A stretch of 64,000 nt of DNA, from contig NZ_PHQQ01000005.1 in assembly GCF_002909235.1 (NCBI RefSeq), positions 62,001 to 126,000 of the forward strand, in the 5' to 3' direction. The position numbers were made by a program, and so were the translations under genes. The first letter of the stretch is position 1. Each line of letters starts with the position of its first letter. Below the pieces are notes generated by a model, which was not told the DNA's origin, ran no database searches, and worked only from the letters and a program-made list of their open reading frames with translations. Source of the DNA: Arenibacter catalasegens. GTDB lineage: Bacteria; Bacteroidota; Bacteroidia; Flavobacteriales; Flavobacteriaceae. Below are positions 1-9,330 of the stretch, piece after piece.

Positions 1-1043
1 CCCTTGGCGTTGTTGTTGGCGCACCAACCTTTACTGCTTTAAGCGGAAAATGGCCAGCACATAAAGTGCTGTTATATCTTATGATATGGTTTACTGCCTT
101 CAATACGCTCTCCGCTTTTTCCTCAAGTTATACCACATTAATGATTTCAAGGTTCCTATCGGGATTACCACATGGAGCATTTTTTGGAATTGGTGCGGTA
201 GTGGCTGGAAAACTAGCAAAGGAAGGAAAAGCGGCCCAAGCTATTGCCACTATGTTTGCAGGGCTCACCATAGCCAATGTAATAGGAGTACCTATAGGCA
301 CGTATCTGGGACACCACTATAACTGGAACCTATCTTTTCTATTGGTAGGGATTGTTGGTGTTATAGCAATGTTAAGCATCTACTTTTGGATTCCAAAAAT
401 GGAAAAATCCTCTTCCGAAGGGTTTATTCAGGATTTAAAAGTTTTTAAACGAGTTGAAATATGGCTGCTTATATTACTTACCACCGTCGGTACAGGAGGA
501 TTCTTTGCATGGTACAGTTATATTGCACCACTTTTGACCAATGTATCAGGACATACTGAAAGTATGGTAAGTTATGCCATGATATTGGCAGGTATGGGTA
601 TGGTGTTCGGTAACTTTATTGGCGCCAAAATGGCTGAGATATTTAGCCCATTGAGAGCAGTGATCATCAGTCTATCCTTAATGGTTATGGTACTGGTAAT
701 CAATTCAATGGTAGCGGCAAATCCAGTAGCCATTCTAATTTTGACTTTTATAATTGGAATCGTTTCCTTTATGGTAGGAACCCCCATTCAATTGGCTATA
801 ATTAAAGCATCCAAAGGCTCAGAAATGCTGGGATCTTCCATGAATCAAAGTGCCTTTAATATGGGTAATGCATCCGGTGCATTCTTTGCCGGATTGCCTA
901 TTGCCATGGGATATGGTTTTACATCCGCCAGTTTGGTCGGTGCGGTTATGGCAGGAACCGGTATAATTATTGCGGTCTTGATAATAGTTTTTTCCAAGAG
1001 TAGAGCTGTTAACACCAAAAGAAAAATGGCGTTTAACTCCTAA
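1..1043 (+). CDS. MFS transporter, 3' part (5' end outside window)
   Basis: The reading frame is open from the window edge (first complete codon at position 3), so the start lies upstream. The visible ~346 residues contain about ten hydrophobic helices separated by short loops, as in the C-terminal three quarters of a 12-helix major facilitator protein. The segment SRFLSGLPHGAFFGIGAVVAG resembles the helix 4 region of AraJ/sugar-efflux-like MFS members. The substrate cannot be told; drug or sugar efflux is an inference from family resemblance. It ends just before a strong hairpin shared with the convergent leuB. Confidence 0.8.
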   Translation, partial: LGVVVGAPTFTALSGKWPAHKVLLYLMIWFTAFNTLSAFSSSYTTLMISRFLSGLPHGAFFGIGAVVAGKLAKEGKAAQAIATMFAGLTIANVIGVPIGTYLGHHYNWNLSFLLVGIVGVIAMLSIYFWIPKMEKSSSEGFIQDLKVFKRVEIWLLILLTTVGTGGFFAWYSYIAPLLTNVSGHTESMVSYAMILAGMGMVFGNFIGAKMAEIFSPLRAVIISLSLMVMVLVINSMVAANPVAILILTFIIGIVSFMVGTPIQLAIIKASKGSEMLGSSMNQSAFNMGNASGAFFAGLPIAMGYGFTSASLVGAVMAGTGIIIAVLIIVFSKSRAVNTKRKMAFNS

Positions 1044-1080
1044 TTGAAATCTTTAGCTTAAAACCTGATTGGATATAAAA

Positions 1081-1111
1081 ATCCCCTATAATGAAAGTCA
1101 TTATAGGGGAT
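1081..1111. terminator. bidirectional rho-independent terminator
   Basis: A perfect 14-bp stem (ATCCCCTATAATGA and its complement) closes a 3-nt AAG loop and is flanked by an A-run on the left and a T-run on the right. It lies between the convergent MFS gene and leuB and can serve both. Confidence 0.9.
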
Positions 1112-1168
1112 TTTTTTAGTTGATAATTGAATAGCCAATTAGATAAGCAACGGTTTAAAAGTTATCCA

Positions 1169-2224
1169 TTAAATGTGCGCTGCCAACCAATCACCTATTT
1201 CACTAGTTTTATAAGCTTTACCACCTTCTGATAAATCTTCTGAAACCACTCCTTCTGCCAAGGACTTGTTTACTACATCCCTGATAGCTTGGGCTTCTTC
1301 TTTTAAATCGAAATCCTCGAACATCATAGCTGCTGAAAGTACAGTGGCCAGTGGGTTGGCAATATCTTTTCCTGCAGCCTGTGGATAAGATCCGTGAATA
1401 GGCTCATATAATCTAACTTTGTTTCCCACGGAAGCCGATGGCATTAACCCCATAGATCCTGATATTACAGAAGCCTCATCCGTTAAAATATCTCCAAAAA
1501 GATTTTCAGTGATAATAACGTCATAGGAACTTGGCCACTGTACCAATCTCATTGCAACTGCATCAACAAATTCATAGGAAACCGTAACTTCAGGATAATC
1601 CTTTTCCATAGCTTGTACCGTTTCTCTCCATAATCTGGAAGATTCCAAAACGTTGGCTTTATCTACACAACATAGTTTCTTTGATCTGGTCATAGCCAAT
1701 TCAAAACCCTTCTTGGCCAATCGTGTAATTTCAGCCCTAGTATAGGTACAAGTATCGTAGGCCGTATTTCCATTATCTTCCCTACCTCTTTTACCAAAAT
1801 AGATTCCTCCTGTAAGTTCCCTTAAAATAATCAAATCCGTTCCCTCAATGCGCTCTCGTTTTAAAGGGGATTTATCTATTAGTGAAGGAAAAGTAAAGGT
1901 GGGTCTAACATTGGCAAACAGACCCAATTTTTGACGCATTTTTAATAACCCCTGTTCTGGACGCACTTTGGCAGAGGGGTCATTGTCGAATCTTGGATGC
2001 CCAATGGCACCGAATAAAACGGCATCTGCTGCTTCACAAATGGCATGGGTTTCGTCAGGGTAAGGTTCTCCTACAGCATCAATAGCTGCAGCACCGGTAA
2101 GTGCCGGGGTCCAATTAATCTCATGATTATATTTTTTGGCTATCGCATTGGATACTTTTACGGCCTGATCTATTACTTCAGGTCCAATTCCATCTCCTGC
2201 TAAAAGGGCAATTTTTAATTTCAT
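1169..2224 (-). CDS. leuB: 3-isopropylmalate dehydrogenase
   Basis: NAD-dependent oxidative decarboxylation of 3-isopropylmalate to 2-oxoisocaproate, the third leucine-specific step; cytosolic. At 351 residues it has normal length. The N-terminal ALLAGDGIGPEV motif and the C-terminal GSMGLMPSAS and EPIHGSYPQAAGKDIANP segments are typical of isopropylmalate/isocitrate dehydrogenases, the last being the NAD-binding region. It is the last gene of the minus-strand leuC-leuD-leuA-leuB operon, 40 nt after leuA, and is followed by the terminator at 1081-1111. Very secure. Confidence 0.97.
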   Translation of the reverse strand: MKLKIALLAGDGIGPEVIDQAVKVSNAIAKKYNHEINWTPALTGAAAIDAVGEPYPDETHAICEAADAVLFGAIGHPRFDNDPSAKVRPEQGLLKMRQKLGLFANVRPTFTFPSLIDKSPLKRERIEGTDLIILRELTGGIYFGKRGREDNGNTAYDTCTYTRAEITRLAKKGFELAMTRSKKLCCVDKANVLESSRLWRETVQAMEKDYPEVTVSYEFVDAVAMRLVQWPSSYDVIITENLFGDILTDEASVISGSMGLMPSASVGNKVRLYEPIHGSYPQAAGKDIANPLATVLSAAMMFEDFDLKEEAQAIRDVVNKSLAEGVVSEDLSEGGKAYKTSEIGDWLAAHI

Positions 2225-2264
2225 TTATTTTTGCTTTTTGCCAAACGCTTTTCGACTGGCATGG

Positions 2265-3806
2265 TTAAAATTGTTTGTGTTTCTCTTGGATTATTATATT
2301 CAACATTTTCTCGGTTGCCTTAATGGCCGAGACCGTTTGATCGGAGTCCAGCCCCCTAGAAATAAATTCTTTTTCATCGCTTTTCCATGTTATAATGGTT
2401 TCGCAAAGGGCGTCCGAATTACTACCTGGTGGAATTCGCACTGCGTAGTCTATCAAAATGGGCAATTCCATTTTTTTGGATTTATATACTTTTCTCAACG
2501 CATTCATAAAGGCATCATATTGCCCATCACCTTGGGCGTGTTCCTCTATGAGTTCTCCATTAATTTCAAGAGCTAGGGTAGTGGATGGCTTTAATCCCTT
2601 GGAATGGGTAAGCACATAAGATTTTACAAAAACTTTCTGATGGTAGGTATCGCTATCCAATACATCGGAAATAATATAAGGCAAGTCCTCTTTGGTGACC
2701 TTTTCCTTTTTATCTCCCAACTCAATTATACGGGCAGTGACCTTTTTTAATTCATCGTCGTTAAGCGTTAATCCAAGTTCCTGTAAATTCTTTTGAATAT
2801 TGGCTTTGCCCGATGTCTTACCTAAGGCATATTTACGTTTTCTACCAAAACGCTCCGGCATTAAATCGTTAAAGTATAGATTCTTCTTGCTATCCCCATC
2901 CGCATGAATTCCAGCAGTTTGGGTAAAAACATTATCTCCCACAATAGGCTTATTGGCAGGAATTCCAAATCCTGTAAAAGCAGACACCAACTTACTAACT
3001 TTATACAGGGAAGATTCGTTTACCATCACCTCTATTTCGGGCATAAAATCATTAATTACCGCAATAGCGCTGGCCATTGGAGCATTTCCTGCTCTCTCAC
3101 CCATGCCATTTACGGTTAAATGAAGTCCATGGCAACCTGCTTTTAAAGCTTCCATAACATTGGAAACGCTTAGGTCATAATCGTTATGACCATGGAAATC
3201 AAAATGCATCTTTGGATAACGTTGAACTATTTCAGATATATAACCGTAAGTCTCGTTATATGTCAAGATTCCCAGAGTATCCGGTAATAATACTCTTTTT
3301 ATAGGTTGTGTAAACAAAAAATCCAAAAATTGAAAAACGTATTCCTTGGAATTTCGCATACCATTGCTCCAGTCTTCCAAATACACATTGGTAACAATCC
3401 CTTCTTTGGCCGCCGAGGCTATCGTATTTTCGATTTCCTTAAAATGTTGTTCGGGAGTTTTTTTAAGTTGATGCGTTAAATGGTTCATAGAACCTTTCGT
3501 TAAAAGATTCTGGACTTTGGCACCGGATTTTTTCATCCAATCAATAGAAACACCCCCGTCAACGAAAGTCAAAACCTCAACGCGGTCTAAATACCCTTTT
3601 GTAATGGCCCATTCGGTAATCTGTTGCACAGCGGAAAGTTCTCCCTCCGATACCCTGGCAGAAGCAACTTCAATTCTATCTACATTCAACTCGTCCAACA
3701 ATAACTTCGCCAAGGTAAGTTTTTCAGATGCTGAAAAGGACACTCCAGAGGTTTGTTCCCCATCCCTAAGGGTAGTGTCCATAATTTCAATTTTTCTTCT
3801 TTTCAT
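2265..3806 (-). CDS. leuA: 2-isopropylmalate synthase / citramalate synthase family protein with C-terminal regulatory domain
   Basis: Condenses acetyl-CoA with a 2-oxo acid. Residues ~1-275 form the HMGL-like TIM barrel: TTLRDGEQT near the N-terminus and the metal/catalytic motifs HFDFHGHNDYDL and NGMGERAGNAP. Residues ~370-510 look like the LeuA dimer/allosteric domain, which in this family carries leucine or isoleucine feedback inhibition. The GEQTSGVSFS variant is closer to citramalate synthases than the GEQSPGAS of classical LeuA, so the substrate could be pyruvate (isoleucine precursor) as well as 2-oxoisovalerate. Both products are processed by LeuCDB, so the operon context does not decide. 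The leuA symbol rests on context. Confidence 0.85.
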   Translation of the reverse strand: MKRRKIEIMDTTLRDGEQTSGVSFSASEKLTLAKLLLDELNVDRIEVASARVSEGELSAVQQITEWAITKGYLDRVEVLTFVDGGVSIDWMKKSGAKVQNLLTKGSMNHLTHQLKKTPEQHFKEIENTIASAAKEGIVTNVYLEDWSNGMRNSKEYVFQFLDFLFTQPIKRVLLPDTLGILTYNETYGYISEIVQRYPKMHFDFHGHNDYDLSVSNVMEALKAGCHGLHLTVNGMGERAGNAPMASAIAVINDFMPEIEVMVNESSLYKVSKLVSAFTGFGIPANKPIVGDNVFTQTAGIHADGDSKKNLYFNDLMPERFGRKRKYALGKTSGKANIQKNLQELGLTLNDDELKKVTARIIELGDKKEKVTKEDLPYIISDVLDSDTYHQKVFVKSYVLTHSKGLKPSTTLALEINGELIEEHAQGDGQYDAFMNALRKVYKSKKMELPILIDYAVRIPPGSNSDALCETIITWKSDEKEFISRGLDSDQTVSAIKATEKMLNIIIQEKHKQF

Positions 3807-3933
3807 TTATGCAGAACTAGTAACCGTATCACTATTGTCTAATAACTTAAAAAATAAACTCCCACAGAGGCATAGCAAGAAGAAGGGTAAGTTGCATGAA
3901 ACACTTCGCTAGATTTATGGGAACCCAAATAAT

Positions 3934-4530
3934 TTATAATGGAGTATCTTGGGCAAATTCCCTAATATTCTCTTTTATGTTCAATAGGTAGTCAATATCA
4001 TCAAAACCATTAAGCATATTGTCTTTCTTATAATGGTTGATGTCAAAGCTTTCCACCTCACCTGTAGTCGATAAGGTAATAGTCTGTTCTGACAAGTTTA
4101 CCACCAATTCTGTTTTTGGATCTGCTTCAATGGCAGTAAATATTCTTTCCAAAAATGGGGCACTCACCTGAACCGGTAATACTCCAATATTCAAACAGTT
4201 ATTTTTAAAAATATCTGCAAAAAAACTGGATACTACACACCTAAATCCATAGTCATAGACCGCCCAAGCAGCATGCTCCCTAGAAGAGCCCGATCCAAAA
4301 TTCTTAGCTCCCACCAAAATCTTACCACTATAGGTAGGATCATTTAAAACGAAATCTTTTTTTGGACTGTTATCAGGATTATAACGCCAATCTCGGAACA
4401 AGTTGTCACCAAAACCTTTACGCTCTGTTGCTTTAAGAAATCGAGCTGGTATAATTTGATCCGTATCCACATTTTCTATGGGAAGTGGAACGCCAGTTGT
4501 TTTAAGTATATTAAATTTATCGTATGCCAT
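3934..4530 (-). CDS. leuD: 3-isopropylmalate dehydratase small subunit
   Basis: Small (swivelling) subunit of isopropylmalate isomerase, which partners LeuC to convert 2- to 3-isopropylmalate. At 198 residues it has the usual bacterial LeuD length. Typical segments are [14 protein letters not shown] near the N-terminus and [12 protein letters not shown] in the middle, the substrate-recognition loop of the aconitase swivel domain. It sits between leuC (164-nt gap) and leuA (127-nt gap) on the same strand. The wide internal gaps are unusual for a tight operon; one holds a perfect palindrome directly after leuC. Confidence 0.96.
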   Translation of the reverse strand: MAYDKFNILKTTGVPLPIENVDTDQIIPARFLKATERKGFGDNLFRDWRYNPDNSPKKDFVLNDPTYSGKILVGAKNFGSGSSREHAAWAVYDYGFRCVVSSFFADIFKNNCLNIGVLPVQVSAPFLERIFTAIEADPKTELVVNLSEQTITLSTTGEVESFDINHYKKDNMLNGFDDIDYLLNIKENIREFAQDTPL

Positions 4531-4673
4531 GTTATTTATACTTATGTGCTTAGCGCTCAGCGCAAAACGAAAATTAAACTTTATTTTTTATTACTATGAT
4601 TATTGGGACTTATTCAACCTTATCCAGATTTACTCCAAAGGAGTATCACTTAAAGTCCAACGATTTTTGAAAT

Positions 4674-4695
4674 GTGCATAAAGTACTTTATGCAC
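4674..4695 (-). repeat. 22-bp perfect palindrome at the leuC stop codon
   Basis: Arms GTGCATAAAGT and ACTTTATGCAC abut with no spacer; as RNA this gives a 9-bp stem with a GUAC loop. It begins at the last base of the leuC stop codon and no U-run follows, so it resembles an mRNA-stabilising or processing hairpin more than a terminator. Confidence 0.6.
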
Positions 4696-6101
4696 TAAAC
4701 CAATTCTTGCATCAACTCCCTTGGATCCGTTACCTTTCCAGTAACGGCAGCCGCTGCAGCTACCAGTGGACTGGCCAAGAGTGTTCTAGACCCAGGACCT
4801 TGTCTACCTTCAAAGTTACGGTTCGAGGTACTAACTGCATATTTCCCTGCAGGTACCTTATCATCATTCATAGCCAAACATGCCGAACATCCAGGCTCTC
4901 TTAATTCAAAACCTGCCTCGTGCAAAATGTCCAAAATACCTTCTTCCTTGATAGCTGATTCCACTTTATGCGATCCTGGCACCAACCAAGCCGTAACATT
5001 ATCTGCTTTTTTTCTGCCTTTTACAATGGAAGCGAAGGCTCTAAAGTCTTCAATACGTCCATTGGTACAACTTCCCAAGAACACAAAATCGATTGGCTTG
5101 CCAATCATATTATCACCTTCACTGAACGCCATATATTGAAGGGACTTTTTGTAAGTTGCAACACCTCCTTCTACAGCTTCGGCCATGGGAATACCATTGG
5201 AAATTCCGATACCCATTCCAGGATTGGTTCCGTAGGTAATCATCGGTTCTATATCTGCAGCATCAAAATTTAATTCCTTGTCAAAAGTCGCTCCCTCATC
5301 CGTTTTAAGTGTTTCCCAGTATTCCATGGCGGTATCCAAGGCTGAACCAACCGGAGTAAATTCACGTCCTTGAATATAATCGAAAGTTTTTTCGTCAGGA
5401 GCTATCATCCCTCCACGGGCACCCATCTCAATACTTAAGTTACAAACTGTCATCCTGCCTTCCATGGTCATGTTCGTGAACACATCTCCGGCATATTCTA
5501 CAAAGTATCCTGTAGCACCAGAAGTAGTCAGTTTGGAAATTACATATAAAGCCACATCTTTTGGAGTAACACCTATGCTAAGTTTGCCATTTACATTAAT
5601 ACGCATCGATTTGGCTTTCTGCTGCATTATACATTGGGTAGCCAAAACCATCTCTACCTCAGAAGTTCCGATACCAAAGGCGATAGCACCAAATGCACCA
5701 TGGGTAGAGGTATGTGAATCACCACAAACTATAGTAGCCCCTGGCTGCGTAATTCCATATTCAGGACCTACAACGTGAACAATACCATTTTTTTCATGCC
5801 CAAGTCCCCAATAGGATATTCCATGCGCCGTCGAGTTCTCTTCCAACGCTTTCAACTGATTGGCGGAAAGAGGATCCTTAATCGGTAAATGCTGGTTAAT
5901 TGTCGGGGTATTATGGTCTGCCGTGGCAAAAGTACGCTCTGGGTACATTACTGGAATACCCCTACTTTTTAAGCCTAGAAATGCTACCGGACTGGTTACT
6001 TCATGAACCAGATGCCGGTCAATAAACAATACATCCGGACCATTTTCGATTTTATGAACAACGTGGGAATCCCACACTTTATCAAATAACGTTTTTTTCA
6101 T
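4695..6101 (-). CDS. leuC: 3-isopropylmalate dehydratase large subunit
   Basis: The iron-sulfur subunit of isopropylmalate isomerase, 468 residues, which is standard. The 4Fe-4S ligands are visible as the Cys of FLGSCTNGR and the pair in GCSACLAMN. Other signatures are [25 protein letters not shown] and the C-terminal [10 protein letters not shown]. It is the first gene of the leucine operon. The 264 bases upstream, back to the terminator of the M28 peptidase gene, must carry the operon promoter; a TAATTTTG box on the minus strand at 6177-6184 is one candidate. Confidence 0.97.
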   Translation of the reverse strand: MKKTLFDKVWDSHVVHKIENGPDVLFIDRHLVHEVTSPVAFLGLKSRGIPVMYPERTFATADHNTPTINQHLPIKDPLSANQLKALEENSTAHGISYWGLGHEKNGIVHVVGPEYGITQPGATIVCGDSHTSTHGAFGAIAFGIGTSEVEMVLATQCIMQQKAKSMRINVNGKLSIGVTPKDVALYVISKLTTSGATGYFVEYAGDVFTNMTMEGRMTVCNLSIEMGARGGMIAPDEKTFDYIQGREFTPVGSALDTAMEYWETLKTDEGATFDKELNFDAADIEPMITYGTNPGMGIGISNGIPMAEAVEGGVATYKKSLQYMAFSEGDNMIGKPIDFVFLGSCTNGRIEDFRAFASIVKGRKKADNVTAWLVPGSHKVESAIKEEGILDILHEAGFELREPGCSACLAMNDDKVPAGKYAVSTSNRNFEGRQGPGSRTLLASPLVAAAAAVTGKVTDPRELMQELV

Positions 6102-6365
6102 TTTATAGGGTTATGATTTATGATCTTAGATTTCTGATTTATAAAAGGGCTTATTGCCCACTTTTTCACTAGCATACAAAATTAAGACTATCTTATAAAT
6201 CATTGAAATTATTATAACAATAATTACGATGTTCAACATAAATGTTGCGGAATGTTTCGAATATAACCTATCATAGGATACAAGTGATCTATGATGGGTT
6301 ATTCCTACATAATCCATTATAATTTACAAACCAACCTAGCACTAAAAAATTTCCGTAATTGGAAC
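6102..6365 (-). other. leu operon upstream region, no gene supported
   Basis: About 260 bases between leuC and the upstream terminator. It holds a TAATTTTG -7-like box on the minus strand (6177-6184) and a loose hairpin (arms ATCATAG/CTATGAT around 6270-6296 on the minus strand). A short isoleucine/valine-rich reading frame also crosses it, but no terminator or alternative pairing follows it, so it is not called as a leader peptide. Confidence 0.4.
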
Positions 6366-6405
6366 AAAAAAAAGGTGGCTGAATTAGCTTCAGCCACCTT
6401 TTTTT
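6366..6405 (-). terminator. rho-independent terminator of the M28 peptidase gene
   Basis: The stem AAGGTGGCTGAA with its complement is closed by a TTAGC loop and flanked by an A-run and a T-run of about eight bases. It lies 33 nt after the peptidase stop codon and insulates leuC from it. Confidence 0.9.
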
Positions 6406-6437
6406 AATCTACGTTCTAAACCTAATGTAAATTTATT

Positions 6438-8000
6438 CTACTTAACTGCCTTATCTACCTTTAGGCGAGCATCCCTATTTGCTATTTCCCAAGCCGTAAA
6501 GAACACCAACCTGGTTCTATTTTGAAGAAGGTCATAATTTATTTTGTCCGGAGTATCTCCCGGTTGGTGATAATCGGCATGAGTTCCGTTAAAATAGAAA
6601 ATTATAGGAATATTATTTTTAGCAAAATTGTAGTGATCACTTCTGTAATAAAAACGGTTGGGGTCATTTTCATCATTAAAGGTATAATCCAATTCAATAT
6701 TCATATATTTTTTGTTCACCTCTTCTGATAATTCATGAAGTTCCGTACTCAATTTATCCGAACCAATTAAATAGATATAATTCCTATCTCCTTTACGCTT
6801 GGGATCTATTCTACCTATCATATCAATATTTAAATCGGCAACAGTTTGGGACAAAGGAAAAATGGGATCATGATCAGCATAGTATTTAGAACCCAGAAGC
6901 CCTTTTTCCTCACCTGTTACATGCAGGAAAACGACAGATCTTTTGGGGCCATGGCCTTCATCTGCTGCTTTTTTAAAGGCTTCTGCAATCTCCAAGAGTC
7001 CAACCGTACCAGAACCATCATCATCCGCCCCGTTAAAAATCTCACCTGCATCATTTACCCCAACATGATCAAGATGCGCTGAAATAATAACATACTCATT
7101 TGGCTTTTCGGAACCTTTAATCACGGCCACTACATTCTCCGAATCCACTTCTTTGCTATCGCTTTCAATATTCAAAACCAATTTAGCGGCAACGTTTTTA
7201 GAGGTATTTTCCGATAAAATATTGGGAAGGATAGCGTTCGCCACCATGGCATCAATAAAAAAGTTAAAAAAATCAGCTTCCACTTCGTCCTTTAAGACCA
7301 TACTGCCGCCATCATTACCTTGCATAAAATTGAACCTATTTTTGAAACGACCATAGTTAGCCGCATCAAAATACAGAACTCCAATAGCGCCTTTGCTAGA
7401 TGCCAATTCCATTCTTTTCCCAATAGATTCGGACATATTGCTCCAAACAGACTTTTCATTGGTGCCAGATAATTTATAAGTGCCATCTGCATTAACAGGT
7501 TCCCCTGCTTTCATCAATACAATTTTCCCCTTTACATCGATCTCGGCATAATCCGAATAGTTTGCTTCTTCCACACCATTATTTACATATGCAATATTAT
7601 CATAACTTCCATTGGCTGCGGAAAAGGTTAACAAACCATCACCATTTTCAATTTTCTTACCATTAATGGTAACACTACCCTTTGGCAGGTGATTAACAAC
7701 CAATGGAACATTCTGAAAGTAATTGCCATCAGATTGGGCGGCTGGAATTCCCAGTTGCACATATTCTGCCATTAAATACTCCACTGCTTTCTTTTGTCCT
7801 GGCTCTCCCGTATCCCTACCTTCAAATTCATCAGAGGCGTAGGTATAAAGATGTTCCTTTAATTCCGCTTCTGTAATGGATTCAGCATAAACCTGAGGAT
7901 TTGCAACGGCTTTTACTGGTTCCGTCTGTTGGGAAATGGTTTTTTGCGATGAGTTGCAGGCCAAAGAAAGCCCTAACGCAACAAACAGTATTTTTTTCAT
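6438..8000 (-). CDS. secreted M28-family zinc aminopeptidase, lipoprotein
   Basis: Predicted metallo-aminopeptidase of 520 residues. The N-terminus MKKILFVALGLSLAC is a lipoprotein signal with lipobox LSLAC, so the mature protein is probably lipid-anchored. A PA-like insert seems to lie at ~130-250. The catalytic domain carries the co-catalytic zinc motifs ISAHLDHVG, NGADDDGSGTVGLLE, HVTGEEKGLLGS, LNIDMIGR and the late HADYHQPGDTPDKI, giving His, Asp, Glu, Asp and His ligands in family order. The gene is monocistronic, with its own promoter (8030-8057) and terminator (6366-6405). It probably helps degrade external peptides; the exact specificity is unknown. Confidence 0.92.
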   Translation of the reverse strand: MKKILFVALGLSLACNSSQKTISQQTEPVKAVANPQVYAESITEAELKEHLYTYASDEFEGRDTGEPGQKKAVEYLMAEYVQLGIPAAQSDGNYFQNVPLVVNHLPKGSVTINGKKIENGDGLLTFSAANGSYDNIAYVNNGVEEANYSDYAEIDVKGKIVLMKAGEPVNADGTYKLSGTNEKSVWSNMSESIGKRMELASSKGAIGVLYFDAANYGRFKNRFNFMQGNDGGSMVLKDEVEADFFNFFIDAMVANAILPNILSENTSKNVAAKLVLNIESDSKEVDSENVVAVIKGSEKPNEYVIISAHLDHVGVNDAGEIFNGADDDGSGTVGLLEIAEAFKKAADEGHGPKRSVVFLHVTGEEKGLLGSKYYADHDPIFPLSQTVADLNIDMIGRIDPKRKGDRNYIYLIGSDKLSTELHELSEEVNKKYMNIELDYTFNDENDPNRFYYRSDHYNFAKNNIPIIFYFNGTHADYHQPGDTPDKINYDLLQNRTRLVFFTAWEIANRDARLKVDKAVK

Positions 8001-8029
8001 TGAGTAACGTTTAATGATTTCAGAATTTT

Positions 8030-8057
8030 CAAAAATAGGGAAATCCTAAAGAAACAA
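8030..8057 (-). promoter_or_regulatory. Bacteroidota-type promoter for the M28 peptidase
   Basis: On the minus strand a TTG (8055-8057) is followed after 17 bases by TATTTTTG (8030-8037), matching the TTG / TAnnTTTG consensus of Bacteroidota. The start codon at 8000 would be about 20 nt after the transcription start. Confidence 0.55.
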
Positions 8058-8265
8058 TCTTACTATTTTTATAAAACTGTGAGCCGTATTGCCAGTACTC
8101 TATTTTATTTTGTTTAAATAGTTCAGCAATACATAATAATAATCAGGAACATAGAATTTGCTTACGTTTTAATTTTAACCCGAATAAAATATTATGTTGG
8201 CATTTATTATGGACGTAGACCTTAAATTAGTCAATATTCTCTCAAGTTTGGCTAATATTGCTTTA

Positions 8266-8294
8266 TTGAAAGAGATGTGATTTTCTTAAATTTG
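8266..8294 (+). promoter_or_regulatory. Bacteroidota-type promoter for the hydroxyproline operon
   Basis: TTG at 8266-8268, 18 bases, then TAAATTTG at 8287-8294, matching the Bacteroidota -33/-7 consensus. The first gene of the operon starts at 8317, leaving a leader of about 15-20 nt. The rest of the 316-bp divergent region shows no coding potential. Confidence 0.6.
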
Positions 8295-8316
8295 TAATTC
8301 ATTAAAAATAATAGCT

Positions 8317-9237
8317 ATGCAAATAAAATGGGAAGGCGTTATGCCAGCAGTGACCACCAAATTCACGGCAGAAGATGAATTGGATTTAAAAATGTTCGAG
8401 GTTAATATTCGGGCACAGATGGAGGCTGGGGTCAACGCAATAATTTTAGGTGGTACCCTAGGTGAAGCTAGCACTTTAACCGACGACGAAAAAAGAATCC
8501 TTATTCAGGAGACGGTAAAGATTGTTGATGGAAACATTCCTGTAATCATAAATATTGCGGAACAAACTACCAAAGGGGCTATCGAAGCAGCCTTTAAAGC
8601 CGAACAATACGGGGCCAGTGGACTAATGATGCTTCCCCCAATGCGTTATAAGGCCAATGATTTTGAAACAATAACCTATTTTAGGTCAGTGGCCAAAAGC
8701 ACTGATTTACCCATTATGGTCTATAATAACCCCATAGATTACGGAATAGAAGTAACCCTGGATATGTTTGAAGAGTTATTGACTATGGATAATATTCAGG
8801 CCGTTAAGGAATCTACTCGTGATATCTCAAATATTACTAGAATTAAAAATCGATTTGGCAATCGCTTAAAGGTTTTTACAGGGGTTGACACCTTAGGATT
8901 AGAAAGTATCCTTATGGGTGCAGACGGCTGGGTAGCTGGTTTGGTCTGTGCCTTTCCTGCAGAAACTGTGGCTATACATAACTTGGCCAAAGCTGGAAAA
9001 ATTAAGGAAGCCCTTGCCATTTACAGATGGTTTTTGCCTTTATTGGAATTGGACATCAACCCCCAATTGGTCCAAAATATAAAATTGGCCGAAGTAGCTA
9101 CAGGAATTGGAACAGAACAAGTTAGGGCTCCCAGACTACCCCTTCAAGGAGAGGAAAGAGAAAGGGTCTTAAAAATTATTGAAGAAGGGATGAAGACAAG
9201 ACCAACCCTTCCTAATTATAAGACAGAATTGGTTTAA
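8317..9237 (+). CDS. dihydrodipicolinate synthase family protein, probable 1-pyrroline-4-hydroxy-2-carboxylate deaminase
   Basis: DapA-superfamily TIM barrel of 306 residues. The Schiff-base lysine is Lys164 (AVKESTRD) and the conserved tyrosine Tyr136 (MVYNNP); the pyruvate-binding loop reads GGTLGE in place of the GTTGE of true DapA. Taken alone it could be any aldolase or deaminase of this family. The operon partners (hydroxyproline epimerase, D-amino-acid dehydrogenase, semialdehyde dehydrogenase) point to the deaminase that converts 1-pyrroline-4-hydroxy-2-carboxylate to 2-oxoglutarate semialdehyde. The assignment is family knowledge plus context. Confidence 0.85.
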   Translation: MQIKWEGVMPAVTTKFTAEDELDLKMFEVNIRAQMEAGVNAIILGGTLGEASTLTDDEKRILIQETVKIVDGNIPVIINIAEQTTKGAIEAAFKAEQYGASGLMMLPPMRYKANDFETITYFRSVAKSTDLPIMVYNNPIDYGIEVTLDMFEELLTMDNIQAVKESTRDISNITRIKNRFGNRLKVFTGVDTLGLESILMGADGWVAGLVCAFPAETVAIHNLAKAGKIKEALAIYRWFLPLLELDINPQLVQNIKLAEVATGIGTEQVRAPRLPLQGEERERVLKIIEEGMKTRPTLPNYKTELV

Positions 9238-9241
9238 CCTA

Positions 9242-9277
9242 AAAGTAACTGGGAAAAACCAGCTAAAGTGTTACTTT
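9242..9277 (+). repeat. inverted repeat in the gap between deaminase and dehydrogenase genes
   Basis: AAAGTAAC at 9242-9249 and GTTACTTT at 9270-9277 can pair as an 8-bp stem with a 20-nt loop in the mRNA. There is no U-run, so it is more likely a processing or stability element than a terminator. Confidence 0.35.
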
Positions 9278-9330
9278 AGTGGAGAAAATACTAGCTCATT
9301 TAGAGCACATAATTATAACATATATTCATA

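Noticed and set aside
4478-4681. 67-codon plus-strand frame across the leuD start and the leuC-leuD gap
   Set aside because: It overlaps leuD in antisense and has no family features; it is a shadow of an AT-rich gap.
6126-6317. 63-codon frame upstream of leuC rich in Ile, Val and Leu, considered as a branched-chain attenuator leader
   Set aside because: No terminator or alternative pairing follows its stop, only a 4-bp GGGC/GCCC stem inside the frame, and a TAATTTTG promoter-like box lies within it. Ile/Val richness can arise from AT-rich DNA.
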